Shown piece after piece: positions 25,769 through 35,265 of a stretch of 35,265 bases of DNA. Position numbers and translations under genes: made by a program. The notes under the pieces are model-generated. The model saw nothing but the letters and a program-made list of their open reading frames with translations. It ran no database searches and was not told the DNA's origin. Source of the DNA: Ignavibacteria bacterium (GTDB lineage: Bacteria; Bacteroidota; Ignavibacteria; Kapaibacteriales; UBA4661). How positions within the stretch are numbered: position 1 is the first letter of the stretch; the number at the start of each line of letters is the position of its first letter. Where the stretch lies: contig JAAFIV010000045.1 of the NCBI GenBank assembly GCA_013298775.1, positions 1-35,265 on the forward strand, read 5' to 3'.

Positions 25769-27388
25769 TCACGCAGGAAAAACCTTTGGCAAACAAGCAA
25801 TGATGCCGCTTGCCGTTACGCCTTCGGGTGAGAATTGTTTAGCGCATATATCGCCCGCCGCCGCATGGAGGAACGCGCCCAAAGTAGCCGCTCGCAAGCC
25901 TTCCACGCCCTGCGCAAGCAATGCCCCGATTACGCCCGCAAGCACATCGCCGCTTCCAGCCGTTGCCATGCCAGCATTGCCGTTTAGATTCCAGTACTGA
26001 TGCGGTATTAGTATATTGTTTTCATCAATAAGAACGCCGCTTACAATAGTTGGTACATTCTTGAGCAATATCGTACAGCCCAGTCGTGATGACCACTCTG
26101 CGGTAAGCGTGGCTGCGTTTTCGGCAATTTCCTCACGCGGAAGCCCCGTCAAACGCGCAAACTCGCCGTGATGCGGTGTGCAGATGACGTTGTTGCGGGC
26201 ATTTGCTGGAAGGCTGATAATGTCGCCGTTTGGCGAGCGGAGTGCGCGAAGCCCGTCTGCATCCAGCACAAGCGCGGTTTTCGCGGGAAGTGTGGCAATA
26301 AGGCGGCGCACACATTCCACCGATTCCTCCTCCCTCCCAAGTCCCATACCGCAGACAAGTACATCGTTTACTTCGGCAGCTTTTTGCAGAAGTGGTAATG
26401 CTGCAAGGCTGATTCCACCTGCTTCGGTGGCTGGTAGCGGCGTGTGCATGATTTCTGGCGCGAGCGCGGCGTGTAGCATTGCGGCGTGAAGTGTTCTACT
26501 TGGCGCATACAAGCGCACTAGCCCCGCGCCCGCATGAATGCTTGCGTTGGCGGTAAGCGTTGGTGCGCCGTGCATTTGCGCCGAACCGCCAATGACACCG
26601 ACTTGCCCGTAACTGCGCTTGTTTGTTTGGTGAAGATTGGAACGATGCGGGAGAAACGTGCGAATGTCAGACAGCTCTACAGCGTGAATCTGCGCGGTTT
26701 TGGCGATATATGCTTCGGGAATACCAATCGGCACAACAGAAATTTCTCCGCACACGCGGCGACCATCGTTCAGCAGCAATCCCGTTTTCAAGGCTGCCAT
26801 TGTTATTGTGCAATCAGCTTGGAAGCAGTATTTGTCCGCCTTTCCCGTGAGCGCGTTCAAGCCTGTTGGGACATCTATTGCAATGCGCAGATTGGTTTTT
26901 TGCGAGAATTCACCCGCAAGGCGTTCCAACAAAACAAGCGCGAGACCGCGCAACTGCTCGCTTCCACTTGTGCCAATGAGCGCGTCAATGATGCAATCCG
27001 CTTCGAGACTGAGCGCACGAGCATCATCCTCTAAAGCCAAGCATTGAAGCGGGATTCCGTGCTTTTCGAGCGCGTGAAGATTTGCCAGCGTTTCCACGCT
27101 CATTTTTTCTTTCGCGCCAATCCACGCCACGCGTACACGCACGTTTGGGCAATGAAAAAAATGCCGCGCAATCACGAATCCATCGCCGCCGTTATTACCT
27201 GAACCCGCCAAGACCAGTATTTGTCGCATTCCTCGCCGATTGCCCCAGAACTCATCGAAGCGTCGCTGAAGTATTTCAAACGCCGAGCGAGCAGCATTTT
27301 CCATCAAAATTGCGGCGGGAATGCCAAGTTCGTGGACAGCATACGCATCTGCTTGGCGCATAGAATCTGGTTGGAGGATGTGTTGCAT
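25769..27388 (-). CDS. nnr: Bifunctional NAD(P)H-hydrate repair enzyme (epimerase + dehydratase)
   Basis: A 539-residue fusion that repairs hydrated NAD(P)H. The N-terminal NnrE domain (about residues 1-215) epimerises R- and S-NAD(P)HX and carries AGSGNNGGDGFV (about 61-72). The C-terminal NnrD domain is the ADP-dependent dehydratase, a ribokinase-like fold with NKRSYGQVGVIGGSAQMHGAP, TPHHGEFARL and the catalytic GMATAGSGDVLAG (Asp about 481). The frame runs back to 27496, but MQHILQPDSMRQAD is the usual family start, so 27388 is chosen. An intrinsic terminator for nrdJ sits only about 30 bp upstream, so expression may depend on readthrough or on a promoter overlapping it. Confidence 0.95.
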   Translation of the reverse strand: MQHILQPDSMRQADAYAVHELGIPAAILMENAARSAFEILQRRFDEFWGNRRGMRQILVLAGSGNNGGDGFVIARHFFHCPNVRVRVAWIGAKEKMSVETLANLHALEKHGIPLQCLALEDDARALSLEADCIIDALIGTSGSEQLRGLALVLLERLAGEFSQKTNLRIAIDVPTGLNALTGKADKYCFQADCTITMAALKTGLLLNDGRRVCGEISVVPIGIPEAYIAKTAQIHAVELSDIRTFLPHRSNLHQTNKRSYGQVGVIGGSAQMHGAPTLTANASIHAGAGLVRLYAPSRTLHAAMLHAALAPEIMHTPLPATEAGGISLAALPLLQKAAEVNDVLVCGMGLGREEESVECVRRLIATLPAKTALVLDADGLRALRSPNGDIISLPANARNNVICTPHHGEFARLTGLPREEIAENAATLTAEWSSRLGCTILLKNVPTIVSGVLIDENNILIPHQYWNLNGNAGMATAGSGDVLAGVIGALLAQGVEGLRAATLGAFLHAAAGDICAKQFSPEGVTASGIIACLPKVFPA

Positions 27389-27403
27389 GAGAAATTCAAC
27401 AAG

Positions 27404-27457
27404 CACTATAAAAAATAAAAAGGCTACTACTTCTGAATGAACGAAGCAGTAGCCTTT
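27404..27457 (-). terminator. Intrinsic terminator after nrdJ
   Basis: Read on the minus strand, a 15-base stem (AAAGGCTACTGCTTC with its partner, one G-T pair) and a short loop are followed by a T-rich tail. It lies about 75 bp past the nrdJ stop and just before the nnr start. The stem is flanked by A/T runs on both sides and could work in both directions. Confidence 0.85.
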
Positions 27458-27531
27458 TTGTTGTACCAGAAGCGAGCATTGACGCGGGGTTTGCACTTTA
27501 TGCTTCTTCTTTCAATTTTTATACTTTTATC

Positions 27532-30500
27532 TTACGAGCAACCACTTGTCGTGCCGCAATCGTCGCAAACTGTGCATGAACCATTGCGCTTGACACGCAT
27601 TGAGCCGCAGTTGAAGCACTGTTCGCCTGTGTAGCCTTTTACGCGGGCTTCGGCGATGCGAGCTGTGCGGGTGTCGCCGCTACCATTTGTGCCGTTTGTC
27701 GCAAGCACAGAAGCGGTTTCTGCGTATTCCAATTCATGCTGGCGCGGTGCAACCTTTGTTTCTGGCGATGGTGGCGACGGAACCATGTAGGATTGCGGCG
27801 TAAGCTCTGGCGAAGCAGGTTTTACGGGAACTTCATCCACAGCTTTCACGTGAACAAAATCGTTGCGCTTCAAGTAATCGTAGCCGATGGAGCGGAAAAC
27901 GTAATCCAAAATGGAGGTCGAATTTTTAATTGCCTCGTGTCCTTCCACCAAGCCAGCTGGCTCGAAGCGTGTGAAGGTAAAGGTTTCGACGAGTTCATCC
28001 ACAGGCATACCGTATTGAAGAGCTTTCGAGGCAAGTACCGCGAAGCAATTCATCAAGCCTTTGAAGGACGCGCCTTCTTTGTACATATCAATAAAAATTT
28101 CGCCCAGCGTTCCGTCCTCGAACTCGCCTGTACGCAAGAACACTTTATGTCCGCCTACATAAGCCTCGCGGACAAAACCGTTACGCTTTTTCGGCAAGCG
28201 GCGGCGTTGTGCGCGGTGATAGACTTTCTCCACGATTTGCATTTGGACTTCTTTCGGTCCTTTTGTTTCGTCGAGGTCTTCGTCGGTGCCGAGCATCAAG
28301 ATTTCATCCAATTCGCTCGCATTGGTGCTGTTCAAGGGCTGAGAAAGTTTCGAGCCGTCGCGGTAGAGCGCAATGGCTTTTACACCTAATTTCCACGATT
28401 CCATATACACATCGGCTACTTCTTCGATGCTTGCTTCGCCCGGCATATTCACCGTTTTCGAGATTGCACCCGAAATAAACGGCTGAACAGCAGCCATCAT
28501 GCGGACATGCGCCATATGTGCGATGTAGCGTTCACCTTTCGCACCGCACTTATTCGCACAATCAAACACGGGCAAATGCTCCGCTTTCAGATGTGGTGCG
28601 CCTTCGACGGTCATTGTTCCACAAATGTATTCGTTTACTTCTTCAAGTTGCTGCTTCGTAAAGCCAAGTTCTGCGAGCATATTGAAGCTGTAATCATTCA
28701 ACTGCGCATCGCTAAAACCAAGCGTTTTTGTGCAGAATTCCTCGCCGAGAGCCCATTTATTGAAGGCAAATTTGATGTCGAAAACGGTATCAAGCTGCTT
28801 CTCAACTGCCTCAATCGCTTCGGGCGTAAAGCCGCGTTCTTTCAGGCTTTGGCGGTTCACGTGCGGGCAACCTGTGAGCGAACCGTGTCCTTTGCAGTAT
28901 TTCTCAATTTCCTCAATTTGCTGCGCCGTGTAGCCAAGCGTTACGAGTGCTTTGTGAACAGATTGGTTCACGATTTTGAAGTACCCGCCGCCAGCAAGTT
29001 TTTTGAATTTTACAATCGCAAAGTCAGGTTCTACGCCTGTTGTATCGCAATCCATCACAAGACCGATTGTGCCTGTTGGCGCAATCACGGTTGTTTGCGC
29101 GTTGCGATAGCCGTGCTGTTCACCAAGCGCAACTGCATTGTCCCACGCTTCGCGGGCAGCTTTGATGAGGTTTGCGGGCGCGTCGTCGGCATTGATGCCA
29201 ACGGGGAACACGCTAATTCCTTCGTACTCGCTGCGAGCCACATTATATGCGGCGCGGCGGTGGTTGCGCATGACGCGGAGCATGGATTCACGGTTGTTTG
29301 CATAACCCGTGAACGCGCCTTGTTCCTTCGCAATGAGTGCGGAGGTTGCGTAGGCTTCGCCCGTCATGAGCGCGGAAATTGCACCAGCAATCGCCAAACC
29401 ACGCGGAGAATCGTAGGGAATGCCTTGCGTCATGAGAATCGTTCCCAAGTTCGCGTAGCCAAGCCCCAAGGTGCGGAATTTGTAGCTGAGTTCAGCAATG
29501 CGCTTTGAGGGGAACTGCGCCATCAGAACAGAAATTTCAAGAATCGTTGTCCAGATGCGGCTTGCGTGGCGGAAGTCTTCTACTTTAAATTCGCCATTTT
29601 CTGCAACAAAGTGTGCAAGGTTCAAGCTAGCGAGATTACACGCGGTGTCGTCGAGGAACATATATTCCGAGCAGTTGTGAACACCGATGCCATTTGCCGT
29701 AAAGTGGCTTGTTTCTGGCTCTGTGAGGTCGAATACGTCTTGCTCGCCAAGATAGTTGAGACTTGCAACATAATCCGTCAAAGAATCGTTGTACGCGCTT
29801 ACGCTCGCATTCACATCGCGTAATTTTGCTGCTTTTTCGGTATCTGCGATAAAGCCAATTTTTTGCTCAAAGACAATGCGTGAAGAGCGGCTAATGCGAA
29901 GGCTGTGCATTTCCTCAACCGCATATTCTTTTGTTCCGCCTTTACCATCGGGCAAAAGGCTTGTCAATGCGCCTGCGCGACGATTTTTGTACAATTTTGC
30001 TTTAATGCCAAAATTCAACAACATGAGTTGAACTTGTTGCAACATTTCCAATGAGCAGGAATCAAGCCCAACGTATTGGCTCTTCTCGCCATAATTTGCA
30101 ACTGTTCCGTCGGCAGTAAACAAACCACGTAACATCGCGGCTTGCTCATGCTCGGACAAGGCAAAACTGGCATCGGTCAATGCTTTTTTCGTCGAACCTT
30201 CGTTTAAGACAGCAAATCGCTTGAACATTTCCAAGATTTTTGGGCTGCCAACCGCAGTACGACTTGTTGTCAGGGTTTCTGTTGTGTGTCCGGCTTTATT
30301 GTGTTCGCCAAATTCAGGACGCAGCGAGTTAATTGTTTCGGTTGCCCAATCAACAATCATTTGCTCGTCTTTGCTCATGGTCAAGAATGCAACTTCACGC
30401 TGTGAGCCATCGGCAGCAGATTCGTTCAAATGCGTGATGCAGCCGTCGCCTAAGAGCAAGCCAATGAGTTGCGCAATATCTTCCGAACCTGTTGAAGTAT

Positions 30501-32142
30501 TACCAAATGTTCCTGGTACAAGGCGCACAACATCATCTTTTGTTAGTTCATGCGCAGGCACATCGCCGCGATTTTCGGTGAATACTTTGTGGTCGGCGGT
30601 AAGTTCTACGCGGTATCCAGCCTTTGTTGTCAATTCATACACAGGCTTTGTGCCTGTTGGGAAGATGTTTTCTACCCAGTGCATCTTGCCGTCAATACTC
30701 TTCACGCCTCGCGCCTGACCAATCATGTTGCCAATACGCTCCAAGCCATTATGCGTTGCAACAAACGTATTTGCTGTAACGCAAGGATTAGAGCCATTGA
30801 TACGTCCATCCGCCGGAGACGTATGCCATTCGTTAATCGTCGTGTCGTACTGAAGTCCTGGGTCGGCAGATTTCCACGCGCTCATGGCAATTTTATTCCA
30901 CAAGTCCCGTGCTTTCAGGGTTTTGCGAATCGCGCCATTGGTGCGATTGGTCAAATTCCAGCTTGCGTCGTTCACCACAGCGTGCATAAATTCTTCGGTA
31001 ACACGCACGGAATTGTTCGAGTTCTGACCGCTCACGGTATTGTATGCTTCACCTTCGTAATGCGTGTCGAAGGCGGTAAAATCAAGCGTTGTGAAGCCCT
31101 GCTCGACAAGCGTGAGAACGCGGAAAATGTAGCTGTGCGGAATTTCCACCTGAACAGCAGCATTGATGAGCTTTGCAAGGGTTTTGTTCGCTTTTGCATC
31201 GGTACCATTTTTCAATGCCTCGTCCATGATGGCTTGCAAGTGCTGTGCCGCGAGCTTCGAGCCTGCAACGAGCGCAGCTACTTTATCTTCTTCTTTTGCT
31301 TTCCACGCGATGAACTCTTCAATATCTGGATGATCCACGTTCAGAATGACCATTTTCGCGGCGCGGCGCGTTGTTCCACCAGATTTGATTGCTCCTGCTG
31401 CGCGGTCGTAAATCTTCAAAAAGCTCATCAAACCTGATGATGTACCGCCACCGGAGAGTTTTTCGCCCGTTGCGCGGAGCGACGAGAAGTTCGTACCTGT
31501 GCCGGAGCCGTACTTGAAAATACGTGCTTCGCGGGTTACGAGGTCGAAAATACCGCCGTCGTTCACCAAATCATCTTCAACGGATTGGATGAAGCACGCA
31601 TGAGGTTGCGGATGCGTGTAAGCATCTTTCGAGGCAACAAGTTTCTCCGTTTTTGGGTCCACGTAGTAGTGTCCTTGCGACTTTCCCGTGATTCCGTAGG
31701 CAAAATTCAAGCCCGTATTGAACCATTGCGGCGAATTCGGCGCAGCCATTTGTTTCAAGAGCATAAATGCGGTTTCGTCGTAGAATGCCTGTGCGTCTTC
31801 GGTGGAATCGAAATAGCCATGCTTTTCCCCCCACTCGCGCCAGCAACCTGCCAAGCGGTGTGCAACCTGTTTAATGGAACGCTCTGCGCCCATTTTTTGC
31901 TTACCATGTTCGTCTAAAACTGGCTGACCATGCTCGTCCGTAAGCGGTACACCGGCTTTACGGAAGTATTTTTGGGCGAGAATATCCGTCGCAACTTGCG
32001 ACCACTGCTTTGGCACTTCGATATTGTCCATTTGAAATACCACCGAACCATCGGTATTGCGCAGGGTTGAGCTGCGAAGGGTATAATCAAATTGGTCGAA
32101 AACACTTACGCCAACCTGCGTAAAACGACGCTGGATGTTCAT
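27532..32142 (-). CDS. nrdJ: Class II B12-dependent ribonucleotide reductase with intein
   Basis: The 1536-residue precursor makes deoxyribonucleotides using adenosylcobalamin. Without the intein the protein is 1166 residues, the size of the long NrdJ type. Typical segments are [49 protein letters not shown], the NP/CSE loop split by the intein, [12 protein letters not shown] and [15 protein letters not shown]. The C-terminus is a zinc-ribbon-like cluster (CFNCG then CTVCDDCG and GCS, Cys1509 to Cys1535) typical of this subfamily. GGAG lies 7 bases before ATG 32142. Class II enzymes work with or without oxygen and need B12. No B12 riboswitch box was found upstream. Confidence 0.96.
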   Translation of the reverse strand: MNIQRRFTQVGVSVFDQFDYTLRSSTLRNTDGSVVFQMDNIEVPKQWSQVATDILAQKYFRKAGVPLTDEHGQPVLDEHGKQKMGAERSIKQVAHRLAGCWREWGEKHGYFDSTEDAQAFYDETAFMLLKQMAAPNSPQWFNTGLNFAYGITGKSQGHYYVDPKTEKLVASKDAYTHPQPHACFIQSVEDDLVNDGGIFDLVTREARIFKYGSGTGTNFSSLRATGEKLSGGGTSSGLMSFLKIYDRAAGAIKSGGTTRRAAKMVILNVDHPDIEEFIAWKAKEEDKVAALVAGSKLAAQHLQAIMDEALKNGTDAKANKTLAKLINAAVQVEIPHSYIFRVLTLVEQGFTTLDFTAFDTHYEGEAYNTVSGQNSNNSVRVTEEFMHAVVNDASWNLTNRTNGAIRKTLKARDLWNKIAMSAWKSADPGLQYDTTINEWHTSPADGRINGSNPCVTANTFVATHNGLERIGNMIGQARGVKSIDGKMHWVENIFPTGTKPVYELTTKAGYRVELTADHKVFTENRGDVPAHELTKDDVVRLVPGTFGNTSTGSEDIAQLIGLLLGDGCITHLNESAADGSQREVAFLTMSKDEQMIVDWATETINSLRPEFGEHNKAGHTTETLTTSRTAVGSPKILEMFKRFAVLNEGSTKKALTDASFALSEHEQAAMLRGLFTADGTVANYGEKSQYVGLDSCSLEMLQQVQLMLLNFGIKAKLYKNRRAGALTSLLPDGKGGTKEYAVEEMHSLRISRSSRIVFEQKIGFIADTEKAAKLRDVNASVSAYNDSLTDYVASLNYLGEQDVFDLTEPETSHFTANGIGVHNCSEYMFLDDTACNLASLNLAHFVAENGEFKVEDFRHASRIWTTILEISVLMAQFPSKRIAELSYKFRTLGLGYANLGTILMTQGIPYDSPRGLAIAGAISALMTGEAYATSALIAKEQGAFTGYANNRESMLRVMRNHRRAAYNVARSEYEGISVFPVGINADDAPANLIKAAREAWDNAVALGEQHGYRNAQTTVIAPTGTIGLVMDCDTTGVEPDFAIVKFKKLAGGGYFKIVNQSVHKALVTLGYTAQQIEEIEKYCKGHGSLTGCPHVNRQSLKERGFTPEAIEAVEKQLDTVFDIKFAFNKWALGEEFCTKTLGFSDAQLNDYSFNMLAELGFTKQQLEEVNEYICGTMTVEGAPHLKAEHLPVFDCANKCGAKGERYIAHMAHVRMMAAVQPFISGAISKTVNMPGEASIEEVADVYMESWKLGVKAIALYRDGSKLSQPLNSTNASELDEILMLGTDEDLDETKGPKEVQMQIVEKVYHRAQRRRLPKKRNGFVREAYVGGHKVFLRTGEFEDGTLGEIFIDMYKEGASFKGLMNCFAVLASKALQYGMPVDELVETFTFTRFEPAGLVEGHEAIKNSTSILDYVFRSIGYDYLKRNDFVHVKAVDEVPVKPASPELTPQSYMVPSPPSPETKVAPRQHELEYAETASVLATNGTNGSGDTRTARIAEARVKGYTGEQCFNCGSMRVKRNGSCTVCDDCGTTSGCS
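29674..30783 (-). other. Intein in NrdJ with LAGLIDADG homing endonuclease
   Basis: Precursor residues 454-823 (370 residues) interrupt the conserved NPCSE motif of the reductase. Intein residue 1 is Cys. Block B is LTADHKVF (His65 of the intein). Two endonuclease motifs are visible: LIGLLLGDG (106-114) and LRGLFTADG (218-226). The C-terminal blocks are [16 protein letters not shown] and the final HN, followed by Cys+1 of the host protein. All residues needed for standard class 1 splicing are present, so it should be active. Both endonuclease motifs keep an acidic residue (Asp113 and Asp225), so homing activity may remain. Confidence 0.95.
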
Positions 32143-32544
32143 GCAAAAACTCCGCTAAATATAGATAACTGAGGGGTTTAGTGGGGTGTGCGGCTCTTTA
32201 TGCTGTAAAGACCAGTTCCAAAGACTGGAGGAAGATAAAAAAATCCCTAGCTGCACGGGAGGATTAACTTAAAAAGATTTATTCTGAATGCCCAAAAAAA
32301 TAATTTTCCACAGAAGAGAATACTTGTTCTCTATGTCAGTATTGCCACTTAATGCCCGCCAAATCTTGCTTGTAAGATTTTCCACAAATTACTCCCATTT
32401 CATAAAAAAGGCGGTCATGGTCGGTTTTGGCGGCAGCATCGTTCTGTATCAGCACGTTTTTGGGCAATGCTCCGACGCACGCACATGACGCAGAAAAGGG
32501 TGATTGTTTGCGCTGGTATTTGTTTTACCATTCAGGTTTCATGA
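32143..32544. other. Gene-poor region between nrdJ and the transposase remnant
   Basis: About 400 bp. The nrdJ-proximal part should contain its promoter and leader. It has a small hairpin CCAGT-7-ACTGG (32212-32228) and a segment TCCC-TAGCTGCAC-GGGA (about 32253). A 66-codon frame at 32288 on the plus strand shows no family features and is not called. I see no B12 box and no clear NrdR boxes. Confidence 0.5.
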
Positions 32545-33270
32545 GGCTTTGATAGTAGAAGGCACGGTGAGAATGTCGCCGATAATAATCGCCGCTTTAC
32601 CAATGCCATCTTCTGGATAACAGGCTCCAGCGCACCGCGGCGTGACCTTCCAACCTGCTACGGAAAATGGGGAACAGCCTTCCAACGATACAATCGCTGG
32701 TCACAAGCCGGACGATGGGAAGCAATTTTCGACATCATTCAAGATGAAGAAGGTGTTGATATGGATTGGGTAGCGGGCGACTCAACCATTGTCTGGAATC
32801 ATCAACACGTCGCCGGACAAAAAAGCAATCCGACGGTACACCAAAAAAGCCCAGATACCTGTCTAGAGCGCAGTTGCGGCGGATTGAGTACGAAAATTCA
32901 TGGGACAACCGATGCACTCGGCAATCCGACAGAACTGTTGCTCAGTGCTGGAGAACGTGCTGACATCAGGTTTGCTCGTGACCTTGTCGGCGAGCAGCGT
33001 CCGAAGTTCTTTATCGCTGATAATGGCTATGATGCCGACTATTTTCTGGAATGGCTCAAGGAACAATCTATTAAACCGGTCATTCCGGCATGGAAATGCT
33101 GCAAGGAACCACGTGAGATTGACATGAACCTATATGCTGACCGCAATACAGTTGAGCGATTTTGGAATCGCTTGAAACAATTAGACTGAATTGCCACACG
33201 GTACGACAAAACAGCACGTAATTTTCTTTCCCTCATCTTCTTGCCAAGCATCATGATATGGCTTGCCTAG
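32545..33270 (+). pseudogene. Decayed IS5-family (IS427-type) transposase
   Basis: The translated frame matches an IS5/IS427-type DDE transposase: DNNRRFTNAIFW, RRDLPTCYGKWGTAFQRYNRW, then AGDST (first Asp), RSCGGLSTKIHGTTDALGNP in near-standard form, IADNGYDAD (second Asp) and the Glu region RNTVERFWNRLKQ. The frame begins only after a TGA at 32542 and has no start codon in the proper place. A second TGA at 33187 interrupts the usual KQ-RR-IATRYDKTA segment, where an Arg codon CGA is expected. The rest of the C-terminus continues in frame to TAG 33268. I could not define terminal inverted repeats. Confidence 0.88.
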
Positions 33271-33286
33271 AACTTGTAAACACGCC

Positions 33287-33904
33287 CTACGCCTCCCATG
33301 ATTTTTTTTGTGCATTTCCTTCATCGGCAACACTTACATTCACCCCGATTTTCTTTTTGATTCTGCTAAGTGATTGCGGCGCAATACCCAGAAAAGTTGC
33401 TAAATGTTTGAGCGGTATTCTTTGCACAAGTTTTGGAGTTGAATGTAGCATTTTTTTGAAGCGATATTCTGCTGTTTCGGTTTGAATATCTTCTAAAATT
33501 TCTTCTGTAAAAAACTGTACTTCTTGGGTAATCTTGCGTGAAAAATTTGCCCAGCCTTTGAGTTCCCAAAGCGCATGTGTTTGTTCTGCAGATATTTGCC
33601 AGACAATAGATTTTTCCAGAGCTTGAATGTTTTCCGTTGCCGGTTTTTGAGTATTAAAACTTACCTGCGAAGTAAAGCAATAGGGCGCGTCGGTGAAGAA
33701 TTTCGTAATGTCGTTACCATCCTTGAAAATGTAAAATCGCAACAGACCACGTTCAAGAAAATAGAGATGTTTGCAGATTCTGCCTTGTTCTAAAATTATT
33801 TCACCTTTTTCAATAATTCTTTTTTCACAACAACGAGAAATCTGCTCCCATTCTGCATTAGTCAGGGAAGTGTAGCGTTCAATAAAGTGTCGAAACATCT
33901 CCAT
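33287..33904 (-). CDS. Crp/Fnr family transcriptional regulator
   Basis: About 205 residues. The N-terminal cyclic-nucleotide-binding-like domain (LEQGRICKHLYFLERGLLRFYIFKDGNDITKFF) is followed by a dimer helix and a C-terminal winged helix-turn-helix (IPLKHLATFLGIAPQSLSRIKKKI). This layout is common in Bacteroidota-type Crp/Fnr regulators. The cNMP-binding pocket motif (GE....RSA) is not evident and there is no FNR-type cysteine set, so the ligand is unknown. The frame extends upstream to an ATG at 33934; Met11 (33904) or Met13 (33898) fits the family start better. It converges with the transposase remnant, 16 bp apart, and is downstream of ilvD on the same strand. Confidence 0.9.
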   Translation of the reverse strand: MEMFRHFIERYTSLTNAEWEQISRCCEKRIIEKGEIILEQGRICKHLYFLERGLLRFYIFKDGNDITKFFTDAPYCFTSQVSFNTQKPATENIQALEKSIVWQISAEQTHALWELKGWANFSRKITQEVQFFTEEILEDIQTETAEYRFKKMLHSTPKLVQRIPLKHLATFLGIAPQSLSRIKKKIGVNVSVADEGNAQKKSWEA

Positions 33905-33954
33905 ACTTGCGTCGTAAAATCTATGGGGAAACATCCGTTAGAATTTTCGCAAAG

Positions 33955-33978
33955 GGCGCAAACAAGAGTATCTGCGCC
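33955..33978. repeat. Solo half-unit of the family A repeat
   Basis: A 24-bp imperfect hairpin starting GGCGCAAACAAGAG and ending TATCTGCGCC. Its reverse complement matches the right-hand unit of the in-gene copy at 11266 almost base for base. The linker and partner arm are missing. It lies between ilvD and the Crp/Fnr gene. Confidence 0.7.
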
Positions 33979-34009
33979 ACGAGATGCGAAAAATTCATTT
34001 GGCAGACTG

Positions 34010-35265
34010 CTAGAAGGTATCGGTTACACAGCCCTCACTCGCTGATGATACCGTTTTTGCGTACTTATACAAATAGCCGCTTGTTACCTTGAGCGGCGGA
34101 ATCACTTGCGCGGAGCGGCGTTTGGCAATTTCTTCATCGGACAAATCCACGTGCAAACGGTTATTCACGGCATCAATCGTAATCACGTCCCCGTCTTGCA
34201 GCAAGCCAATTGTGCCGCCGCGCTGCGCCTCTGGCGTGATGTGTCCCACCACAAAACCGTGCGTCCCACCCGAAAAACGACCATCGGTGATGAGCGCAAC
34301 GTCATTGCCCAAGCCCGCACCAATCACGAGCGATGTCGGTTTTAGCATTTCCGGCATTCCGGGTGCGCCCGCAGGACCGATAAAGCGAATCACAATCACT
34401 TCGCCTTTCTGCACTTTTCCTTCCATTATGCCCTTATTTGCTTCGTCCTCGCCCTCGAATACACGTGCTTTGCCAACAAACTTCTCGCCTTCTTTGCCCG
34501 TGATTTTCGCCACTGCGCCTTCGGTTGCTAAATTGCCGTAGAGCATTTGCAAATGCCCCGTTTTTTTGATGGGATTTGCGACTGAGGTGATAACATCTTG
34601 CTTCTCGTCCAGAAGTGGCACATTTGCTAGGTTCTCCGCAATCGTCTTGCCCGTAACCGTCATGCAATCACCATGCAAGAAACCATTTTCAAGCATAAAT
34701 TTCATCACGGCGGGCGTGCCGCCCACTAAATGCACATCTTCCATCATGTACTTGCCCGATGGCTTCAAATCTGCCAAGAACGGCGTTTTATCGCTGATGC
34801 GCTGCACATCCGAAAGCGTCCAATCAATCTCAAATGCGCGGGCGATTGCTAAAAAGTGCAACACCGCATTCGTCGAACCGCCCATGACCATCACGGTTGC
34901 AAGCGCATTTTCGAGGGATTTTTTCGTAACAATATCGCGTGGCTTCAGGTCGAGTTTGAGCAAATTGTGCATCGCGGCAGCCACACCTAAGCATTCATCA
35001 CGCTTTTCGGGTGAAACGGCGGGATTAGACGACGAGTACGGCAAGCTAAGACCAAGTGCCTCAATCGCCGACGACATCGTGTTTGCGGTGTACATGCCAC
35101 CACATGCGCCCGCTCCCGGACAGGCATTGCGCACAACGCCCTTAAAATCTTCATCCGAAATCGTTCCCGCAACCCGCTCCCCGAGTGCTTCAAATGCCGA
35201 AACGATGTTGAGTTTTTTGCCTTTGTAATTTCCTGATGCAATCGTACCGCCATAGACCATGATTG
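34010..35265 (-). CDS. ilvD: Dihydroxy-acid dehydratase (5' end outside the window)
   Basis: The visible 416-418 residues are the C-terminal three-quarters of IlvD, which dehydrates 2,3-dihydroxy-3-methyl acids to 2-keto acids in valine, leucine and isoleucine synthesis. The iron-sulfur motif [28 protein letters not shown], and [14 protein letters not shown] followed by [19 protein letters not shown] are clear. The coding frame runs off the right edge (an Ile codon precedes [10 protein letters not shown]), so the real start lies beyond the window. The length fits a normal enzyme of about 560 residues. The rest of the ilv/leu genes are not in view. Confidence 0.96.
   Translation of the reverse strand, partial: IMVYGGTIASGNYKGKKLNIVSAFEALGERVAGTISDEDFKGVVRNACPGAGACGGMYTANTMSSAIEALGLSLPYSSSNPAVSPEKRDECLGVAAAMHNLLKLDLKPRDIVTKKSLENALATVMVMGGSTNAVLHFLAIARAFEIDWTLSDVQRISDKTPFLADLKPSGKYMMEDVHLVGGTPAVMKFMLENGFLHGDCMTVTGKTIAENLANVPLLDEKQDVITSVANPIKKTGHLQMLYGNLATEGAVAKITGKEGEKFVGKARVFEGEDEANKGIMEGKVQKGEVIVIRFIGPAGAPGMPEMLKPTSLVIGAGLGNDVALITDGRFSGGTHGFVVGHITPEAQRGGTIGLLQDGDVITIDAVNNRLHVDLSDEEIAKRRSAQVIPPLKVTSGYLYKYAKTVSSASEGCVTDTF

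Noticed and set aside
27736-31437. Several long plus-strand open frames (217, 333 and 295 codons) opposite nrdJ
   Set aside because: They are antisense to a clearly conserved reductase and intein, and their composition looks like a reverse-strand translation with no family motifs.
32143-32290. Possible B12 riboswitch upstream of nrdJ
   Set aside because: I looked for a B12 box and the usual GCCACTG-type core and found neither; only small hairpins are present.
32288-32488. A 66-codon plus-strand frame between nrdJ and the transposase remnant
   Set aside because: There is no family similarity, no ribosome binding site and a short length; it looks like chance.

Overview
The window is about 35 kb of bacterial chromosome with balanced base composition and mostly housekeeping content. 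The gene set is a class II B12-dependent ribonucleotide reductase with an intein, a bacillithiol-type LmbE deacetylase, a BatD-like protein, a CreD-like protein and a HisF paralogue. Many starts lack a clear Shine-Dalgarno sequence. Together this suggests the Bacteroidota/Chlorobiota/Kapabacteria neighbourhood. That placement is an inference with moderate-to-low confidence, because no rRNA is present.

Layout. Positions 1-25417 are read almost entirely on the plus strand. In order they hold: the tail of an unidentified CDS; a secreted GH31 alpha-glucosidase; a ComM-type Mg-chelatase-like AAA+ ATPase; an actin-fold (PilM-like) candidate overlapping a CreD-like membrane protein; a secreted leucine-rich-repeat protein; a SAM methyltransferase; ScpA; a large penicillin-acylase-family hydrolase; a dicarboxylate/glutamate symporter; an acyl-CoA carboxylase beta subunit; DprA; PhoU; and lipoyl synthase. 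After a small minus-strand secreted protein come a secreted protein of unknown function, then a compact three-gene run (duplicated-motif protein, HisF-like, BatD-like), then BshB1. From 25769 to the right edge the genes are on the minus strand: Nnr (NAD(P)HX epimerase/dehydratase), NrdJ with a 370-residue intein, a Crp/Fnr regulator and the 3' part of ilvD. A decayed plus-strand IS5-type transposase sits among them.

The most unusual feature is the set of three families of palindromic repeats between the genes. Family A is about 78 bp, with five full intergenic copies, one copy inside a gene and one solo half unit. Family B is about 100 bp with two copies. Family C is about 110 bp with three copies in both orientations. 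The in-gene copy of family A lies in frame within the penicillin-acylase-like gene, 31 codons before the predicted catalytic serine. That is where related enzymes carry a spacer peptide removed during maturation. In nrdJ the intein ends directly before the cysteine of the NPCSE motif, the predicted thiyl-radical residue, so splicing should be needed for activity.

I found no CRISPR array, tRNA, rRNA, prophage or recognisable defence island. No complete new multi-gene system is evident. The strongest leads are the repeat families and the HisF paralogue that lacks one catalytic aspartate.
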